Part shown: piece by piece, positions 57,561 through 64,000 of the stretch | How positions within the stretch are numbered: position 1 is the first letter of the stretch | Layout of the letters: each line of letters opens with the position of its first letter | Source of the DNA: Hydra vulgaris | Taxonomy: Eukaryota; Cnidaria; Hydrozoa; Anthoathecata; Hydridae | Assembly: GCF_038396675.1 (NCBI RefSeq) | Contig: NC_088934.1 | Span: forward strand, 2,278,501-2,342,500 | Reading direction: 5' to 3' | DNA length: 64,000 nucleotides | Made by a program: the position numbers and the translations under genes | Notes under the pieces: model-generated | Seen by the model: only the letters and a program-made list of their open reading frames with translations | Database searches by the model: none | Told to the model about the DNA's origin: nothing

Positions 57561-57714
57561 TTCAGTATGCCATCCAATAAGCAAGATTTGTTTAAAAAAG
57601 ATTTTTCCCGCAAATAAACTAAACATTGGTTCAATATCTTCTTTAGTTTTTATTTTATGGTAGTTTAAGTATGCTTTAAACAACAAAATTTTACTGCCAT
57701 TCTACATTACTATC

Positions 57715-57763
57715 CATTTTTATTTCCGGATAAGGAAGATTTCCTTGTCCAGAAATAAAAATG
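57715..57763. repeat. 23-bp-arm hairpin, 3-nt loop, two mismatches
   Basis: Arms 57715-57737 (catttttatttccggataag...) and 57741-57763; loop gat. Confidence 0.92.
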
Positions 57764-58500
57764 CATTGTGTTTAACTAAGAATATCTCATGTTTTTGGAA
57801 AGAAATTCACTATTTGTATGCACAAATTTTTATATTATTTAATTTTTCATTATAAACTAATTATTAATAAAAAACATAATATTAACATTATGCATATGAT
57901 ATTAACATTATTTGCACACAAAAAAAGTTTGAAATATTTAAATTTTTTAAAGTTGTAAAATAGCGGTGTAGTGCTGCTGATGTTACAATGATGGCAATAT
58001 GTGGCATGGCAGGCAAGATTGTGAGTTCTAATCTTCTATAAAGAAGTTAGTTTTTTTTTCGAATCCTTTATAGAGAGGTGTTTTTTCTAATTTTATTTCG
58101 AAGTAGTTTTATGTTTTTAACTACTATTATTGTTTATCTTTTTTTTTTAAGTTTCACAGAATATGTGCAACAATACGTACATAAATTGACTGTTGAAACC
58201 ATAGTCACAGCTGAATTTACATACATCAATAGACTTAAATAAAGATAGGCGCAGTGGAGTGTACATTAATTGACTGAGGGTTTGGGTTTAGGTTTTGGCA
58301 GGCATTCTTTTATATAAAAGAAAAGTATTTCAATACTTATTTAAATAGTTTATAAATTAATATAATTATATATTTAAAAAATTATTAAATTAAATTAAAC
58401 TAAACTTTTAGGCGAAACAGTCAAAATAATTAATAATGAATATATGCAAAATTCCTTAATAAGAAAAAATTAGTTGTACACCTGCAAATAATGTCAAACC
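57764..58500. other. no gene recognised; possible old SINE
   Basis: At 57960-58035 (+) tagcggtgtagtg and gtgagttctaatc could be degenerate tRNA A and B boxes. At 58250-58315 lies a member of the dispersed repeat seen near 17700 (gggtttaggttttggcaggc). The rest is AT-rich. Confidence 0.35.
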
Positions 58501-59720
58501 TAATAGATTGGCGGAAAGGTTCTTGCATATTGGCCTGTAACTTTTTTCTTGACATACTTTTTGATTTTTTTAACCATCTGATAGCCCTATTTCTTGCACA
58601 TCTATTGATATATAATTTGTCTTTAGATCTCTCGAAATAGAACTTAGTTGAGAAGAAAAACATTTCCTGCTCAATTTTCAATTCAAGTTGAATTTAAACG
58701 CTTCTGAAGCTCCCTAAAACATTTGTCAGGCCTATGGAGACGGTACAATGCCAATTCGTACAGCACAAGACTGGTTCAAGATATTCTGTGAAGAAGGAGA
58801 CCAATTAACCGACATGCTGAGGTCTGGGCATCAAAACGAAGTCAATAGCCAAGTAGTCATCAACAGAATTGAAGATCCCTCAATGAGTTGCTGAATTTTG
58901 GCCAACGAGTTTGATTGTCACCACTCAACAATTGAGGACATTTTGCACAAGGCCGGAAAGAAATGCTTGAAGTCCAAGTGGGTTCTGTATAAGTTGACCG
59001 ATGCTCAAAAGAAGAAACGCTTCAATGCTTGCAATCGGTTGTTTGAATGTTACAGCAATGACCAGCTGGACTTGGAACAAATTGTGACTTGTGACAAGAA
59101 ATGGGTGACCTTTAACAATCCACACCAGGGCAATCAATGGTGATCACCGGGTCAGGGATTTTCGAAAAGAGAAGCGAATGCTGATCACTTTTTGGCATCG
59201 CCGAGGCATTGTTCACTGGGAGTTGCTTGAGAAAGGGCAATCAATGACAGTTGCTCTCTATTGCCAGATCTTGGATCAAGTCAAGCAGAAGTTGCAAAAT
59301 CGTCGAATTCCAGTCATTTTTTTGCACAACAATGCAAAGCCTCACACAGTACAGATCATAAAGAATTGGTTGGAAGACGTTGGTTGGGAGATTTTGGAGC
59401 ATCCGCCGCACAATCCAGACTTGGAACAGAGCCACTATCACTTATTCCGATCAATGGAGCATTTTTTGAGAGGCAAGAAGTTCCAAAATGTTGATGAAAT
59501 TGAGGAAAATCTACAAAATTTCTTTGATTCCAAGCGCCGAGAGTTTTACTGTTCTGAAATCTATATGTTGCCGGATATGTGGTTGAATTGCATCGATTCG
59601 GAAGGCGACTACTTCGACTACTAGTTGCTTTTTATTTTTTGTTTGAATAAATTTTATGCATAAATTAATAAGTTAGCCTTATGAACAAAAATGCGCGAGA
59701 ACTTTTCTGCCGTCCTATTA
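58501..59720 (+). mobile_element. mariner transposon, about 1.22 kb
   Basis: The left end taatagattggcggaaaggt (then tcttgcatatt) pairs with the reverse complement of 59689-59720 (taataggacggcagaaaagt, tctcgcgcatt). TA is at both borders. Size, TIR length and gene position are standard for mariner. Confidence 0.88.
58700..59624 (+). pseudogene. mariner transposase with mutated catalytic triad
   Basis: The helix-turn-helix N-terminus is degenerate (NASEAP...GDGTMPIRTAQDWF), followed by ANEFDCHHSTIEDILHKAGK, KWVLYKLTDAQKKKRFNACN (family WVPHxLTxxQ) and IVTCDKKWVTFNN (first Asp, D-K where D-E-K-W is usual). Frame shifts at 59143-59178 lead to MLITFWHRRGIVHWELLEKG, VIFLHNNAKPHTV (second Asp replaced by Asn) and HNPDLEQSHYHLFRSMEHFL (third Asp replaced by His). 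The last 148 codons are open to 59624. Two of the three catalytic positions are changed, so no activity is expected even apart from the frameshifts. Confidence 0.9.
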
Positions 59721-60279
59721 ACTAAAAATTGTGTAGATAGATGAATGATACCTTTACTGTCTTAATTATTTGGTGACAAAAAAATATTTCAAACATGTAT
59801 TTCGAGAAAACTATTTAGATATCCAGAAAAAATAAAATTTTAAAGAAACATCCAGAATTTCAAAAATATCCGGAAAAAGATAATCTCTGTATATTTAATT
59901 TACCTACTTGTGTATCGAATGTATTATTCATTATTAAAGAAGTATAGCTAAATATATAACTAAATTATTTATAAACATTATTTATTATAATATCAATTAG
60001 CTTTAACTTCCTTCTAATTAAAACATTTAAATTGATAAATTGAAGTTATATTAATATAATTAGTAATATTTATTTACTTATATTTAATTTAATTTATTTT
60101 ATCATTTTATTTGCATAGCATTATTTTTTTAGTTTTTTCATATTTATTTGATTTATTTCTAATACTTTATATTAAAATTAGTTTAGCATTTGATTCTTTT
60201 ATATAGCTTTTGTAATACATCAGCTTTAACACTTAATTCATTCAAAAAACTTTTTTATGGAAAGTTTTCTTCGTATTGT
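59721..60279. other. AT-rich, no gene recognised
   Basis: Very A/T-rich with taatat/ttaatt runs; nothing supported. Confidence 0.4.
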
Positions 60280-61970
60280 ATGCAAAAAAAAAATCTTGCT
60301 AAAAATCACAAATCTATTCAGTATGACAAATTTAATTGTTGAGTACACATCGAATGCAATAACATCAGTAGCAAACAGTATTCTGATTTAATTTGTGAAC
60401 CACAGACTTGGTGTTCTGTATTGTTTGTGATTCTCAGCCTAGTTCAATTAAAACATATAATTTAAATATTTCAATTAATCCCCTCAATTATTTTCTCAAT
60501 TATTTGTTTAAACAAAGTAAACAATTGTGCATTAGATTGTAAGCAGTACAATGTTGACGATTTCTTAAATCCTAATCTAAACCCATTTCTTACATTTAAA
60601 TATCTTCTCACTTTCTTTTCATAAAGTTTAGCAAAAAATAAATACTAAATTTCTTAAAATTTCCTTCCTGTGTTATGGCTATATCTGAAACAAAGGTGAA
60701 AAAACATGTATCACCTATAAATAATGTAAAAATTATGTAATAAAAAATACACCTACTTACAAAATAAAATAAAAATGTTATGCTAATGAGTGACTTCAAC
60801 ATTAATCTTTTTAATTATGAAAACTCACCAGAAATATCATTTTTTATTAATACGTGTTCAAATGCTTTTTTTCCTTACATTTCATTGCCAACAAGAGTCA
60901 ATATACTGCCATTATAAGTTCATTATAAGAAATAAGTTATTGATAACATTTTAATTAATCTTTAATCTAACAACATTATATGAGGTAACCTAATAATTTT
61001 GATCATTTAGTACAATTAGTATAAATCTCTATTTTTCTCTCCAAATATATAAAAGAAAAGATATAAAGAGCTGTTGTCAAAGGTTCAACCATGAAGAGGT
61101 GTTGTCAAAGGTTCAACCATGAAGAGGTGTTGTCAAAGGTTCAACCATGAAGAGATGTTGTCAAAGGTTCAACCATGATGCTTTTCTAGGTGATCTTAAA
61201 AGTATTCCTTGGTTTCATTTAATAAAAGACAAAGATAATCCTAATCAATCAGTTAAACTATTCATGTAAAATTTTGAAAATATTCTAAATTTACATGCTC
61301 CATAAAAACCACAAACAAAAAGCTAAACTAAATCTAAAAAAAATCTCTGGATAATTCAAGGCATTTTAAAGTCATCTAAAATAAAAGATAAACTACTATT
61401 GTGTATGTGGAATTCCACTTAAATGGTTTAAATCTCACTGAAATAATAGGTTTAAATTCATAACAATTAAGGAAACACCTTCATTAACCAAATCTGTAAC
61501 TTCTAACTTCTTTATAACCTCTACTTTTCCTTGTATACATCAATGAACTAAACATAATGTTTTAACATACCATTTTGCCAATGACTCTAACTTGTTAATA
61601 GTTGAAGATTTACTTGAAAATAAAAGCAGTTAAAAACTAATGAGGAAAAATATGGCCATATTTTCTGTTTGATTTGACTTATAGCAAATAAAATTTCAAT
61701 AAACGCTACAAAAACTAAAATAGTTGTCTTTAAAACACCAAAAAACAAAGAGCATAAAAACAAGGAACACAAAAATAAGGAACAATTCACTTTTAACTTA
61801 AATAAATATTGACTTTGTCAAAAACTATGAAGTACTTAGGAGTTTTGCTTGATGAGAACCTTTCTTTCTTATCAAGTCTCATTAAACTTACTTAAGACTT
61901 ACTTACAGACTAAGCTAAGGCAAATTTTTTAGGTTTATATATTTTTAGGTTTAAATATTTTTAAAATTTT
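60280..61970 (+). pseudogene. LINE remnant with endonuclease and RT pieces
   Basis: At 60780-60910 (+) MSDFNINLFNYENSPEISFF, INTCSNAFFPYISLPTRVN is the apurinic-endonuclease GDFNIxLL motif of LINE ORF2, continuing VIDNILINL and ISGNL-like text (60940-60990). After a minisatellite, 61440-61560 has IIGLNS-type and VYINELNIMF (family LFLxYINDL). At 61640-61960, KLNTTKTK-like text is followed by KYLGVLLDENLSFLSHLIKL, the region behind the FADD box. Frameshifts are pervasive. The upstream limit (KNHKSIQYD near 60300) is tentative. Confidence 0.65.
61073..61178 (+). repeat. 28-bp minisatellite, about four copies
   Basis: The unit gttgtcaaaggttcaaccat, followed by gaagaggt, is repeated at 61073, 61101, 61129 and 61157. 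It lies within the LINE remnant. Confidence 0.95.
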
Positions 61971-62052
61971 TTCAAATAGTGTAATACATATTTTTTTATA
62001 TATATATGAAAATAATGTGCTTTAATTGAACTTCTGCTTTTTTTTGTTAAGG

Positions 62053-63954
62053 TATCACTTAAAAATGATGAACAATTCATTTCAAGTTTTTTCCAAATAT
62101 AAAAAAGAATTAAATAATAAAAACAATATTTCAAAATTAAAGTTAGCTGCTAAATTAACAATAAAAATTGTTAAAGTATTTTGGGATAAAGCTGATATTC
62201 CTTGCAAGCAGGAAAAATACATTGTTAAAAGTATTCTAAACCATCATGATAAATGGAGAAAGCTCGCAAAGTCTAAACGTAAAAAATTTTCAAAGAAAGA
62301 TTTACTTGTTCAAAATTTCAAAAAAATAATGGATGATATTTTTGATATCAGTTCTCCAAATTGGAAAGATTATATTAAAAAAACCAGATCATGTAAAGAT
62401 CCAGGAGATATTGCCTTGCTTTTAAATTGCTTTTATTTTTGATAAGCATGAGAAACTATAAAATATGTTTTTAGGTGGTGTTAAAGCTAAAGAAGCAGAC
62501 ATTTCAATAAATACAATTAGAAGAGCACGTAAGCATAATAGGGAAATTAAGTCAAGAAGTATAACTTCAGAGTTTAAAACAAAAGTTAAATCAGATTATT
62601 TAACTCTTCACTGCGATGGGAAACTCATGAAGCAATTATCTGGTAAAAAGTTTGACTATTTAACTGTTTTAGTAAGTGGTTTTCCAAATCGCCCGGAAGG
62701 TAAAATTTTATCTATTAAACCTATTCAGTCTGGTACAGGAATTTTGATCTATAGAGGAACTATAGAAGATTTAGAAGAATGGGATATTAAGAAAAATATT
62801 GTTGCCCAAGTTTTTAATACAACGGTTTGTAATACTGGAGTGAGAAACGGAGCGGCAACTCTTCTCGAGGAAACCAAATCTATGAAAACGCTTCTGTGGC
62901 TTGCATGCCGCCATCATGTTTTAGAACTGATTCTTGGGTCATTTTGGAATGCTTTATTTCAAATGGAGACAACATCTGATGATAATATAGTTTAAAATTT
63001 TTAAAAAGAAATAGCTTAACTCTGAAAAAACTCCTATCAAAATTTCTAATAGGACCCTTAATCTTAAAAATCTTTTCTTGAAAAAAAATATGTGGTGCTA
63101 GCCATCATGCCAGATGGATGGCGCATTTACTGTACGTACCAAAGATGTTAATCTTTAAAGATGAATTAATGGAATCTGATTTAGGCAACTTAAAAATATT
63201 TTTGACTTTCAGCTCAGCCATTTACATTAAAGCTTGGTTAAAAGCATTAAAAGCTAGTGATGCACCGATTAATGATATAGAGTTATTTAACGACCTAGAA
63301 ACTCTTAAAAGTATACCAAACTTCTGTATGGCTGCTGAAAAAGCTCAACAAGTTTTAAACAGACACTCTTAGTATCTAACCGAACAGGTGTCTGTACTAA
63401 GTTTATTTTCAAATAAACTTTCTCTAAATGATAAAGTAAGAATTGCAAAAAAAAAGTTAGATTATGGAAAACCACTTAGTATCAATTGCAGAAACCAACT
63501 CTTCCATTAATTAAAAAAAATTCTGAAATATTTTCTTATATTGGGAAAAAGTCTTGGTTGATTTTTCACAACTTAAGTGATGATGGAAAATGGCTCAAAA
63601 CCCCTTCATCAGAATTGGACGAGAATACTAACTATTTGAAGATGAAGCTATTTGTTAAAACTTTAAAGGTAACTAACGGTACGGCTGAGAGAGGAATCAA
63701 GTTGTGTTCCGATTACCTTCAAATACTTACAAAGGTATACCAGAAAATTAAATAATAATTTAGAAAAAAAATCAACCAAAACAAAACAAAACATTTAAAA
63801 AAAGATTGATATTATGTTTTTAATGATTGAAATATTTCTATTCTTTAGGATGAAGCTGTACGAAATGATGTTTTTAACATGGTCAAAAATCACAGAAAAA
63901 TTGTTGGCAATTTAAATAAGAAGCCGTCATTTGCTGATTTAGCGCAGTACAAAT
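62053..63954 (+). pseudogene. spliced transposon-like protein with LHCDGK / ACRHHVLEL signature, broken
   Basis: Starts at an ATG (62065 or the internal MMNNSFQVFSKYKKEL). The first frame to 62442 is Lys-rich with FWDKADIPCKQEKYIVKSIL, SSPNWKDYIKKTRSCKDPGD. The second frame, 62465-62995: ADISINTIRRARKHNREIKS, YLTLHCDGKLMKQLSGKKFD, GTGILIYRGTIEDLEEWDIK, TVCNTGVRNGAATLLEETKS, LLWLACRHHVLELILGSFWN. A further frame 63118-63480 has SSAIYIKAWLKALKASDAPI, and 63486-63755 has LPLIKKNSEIFSYIGKKSWL and TAERGIKLCSDYLQILTK with a GT donor. The last exon after an AG at about 63848 reads DEAVRNDVFNMVKNHRKIVG to a stop at 63954. I recognise a repeated, unclassified family found in hydrozoans and aphids; the Asp and His-rich blocks suggest a nuclease/transposase but this is inference. 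At least three frame breaks. Confidence 0.65.
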
Positions 63955-64000
63955 AACTGCTTTTATAACACTTTTTTTATAGGATAAAATATCCTGCATA

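Noticed and set aside
59241..59494. Alternative frames on both strands within the mariner
   Set aside because: Shadows of the transposase frame 59178-59624, which carries the family motifs.

Overview
The window is AT-rich animal DNA (long A/T runs, roughly three quarters A+T by eye) with small exons, GT/AG introns, long (TA)n microsatellites and very dense, mostly decayed transposons. Codon use, AT richness and the repeat families point to a cnidarian of the Hydra type. That assignment comes from recognising families, not from a database search.

Host genes are few. (1) A seven-exon gene on the + strand at 8612-13903 encodes an RMDN1-like (FAM82/regulator of microtubule dynamics) protein. All splice phases close in frame to give about 269 residues, and its last intron carries a five-copy 45-bp minisatellite. 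(2) A single-exon gene on the - strand at 30517-31176 encodes CCDC103/DNAAF19, a dynein-arm assembly factor. (3) A probable terminal exon on the - strand at 33338-33530 encodes a membrane segment and acidic tail of a protein I do not recognise.

The rest is a nested transposon landscape. 1-1270: pogo/Tigger transposase (-). 1560-3402: THAP/P-element-like relic (-). 3863-4054: hAT MITE with 8-bp target duplication. 4584-6980: Tc1-like element with doubled terminal repeats, split by a 5'-truncated LINE. 14109-16605: palindromic MITE abutting a 5'-truncated LINE whose 629-codon RT frame is open. 18318-23560: about 5.2-kb element with ~300-bp inverted repeats and a spliced, zinc-finger-bearing protein of a Hydra repeat family, itself invaded by a 612-bp palindromic hAT MITE. 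24496-26345: a Tc1 transposon with a nearly intact DD34E transposase behind a heat-shock-type promoter. 26380-28661: mariner-like element with ~115-bp TIRs containing a LINE fragment. 35463-36553: member of another transposon-like family. 42200-43110: hAT transposase (-). 43640-44520: LINE RT. 44557-47608: P element with recognisable TIRs and THAP domain. 48428-49370: IS630-like transposase (-). 53265-53478: tRNA-derived SINE. 56160-57560: another zinc-finger repeat protein. 58501-59720: mariner with mutated catalytic residues. 60280-61970: LINE with endonuclease and RT remnants. 62053-63954: broken spliced gene of a further transposon-like family.

A recurrent structural theme is short, near-perfect hairpins (13-26 bp arms, 0-6 nt loops) scattered through the window, alongside several clean minisatellites. 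The most interesting single observation is the heat-shock-element array, TATA box and initiator placed upstream of the young Tc1 transposase gene.
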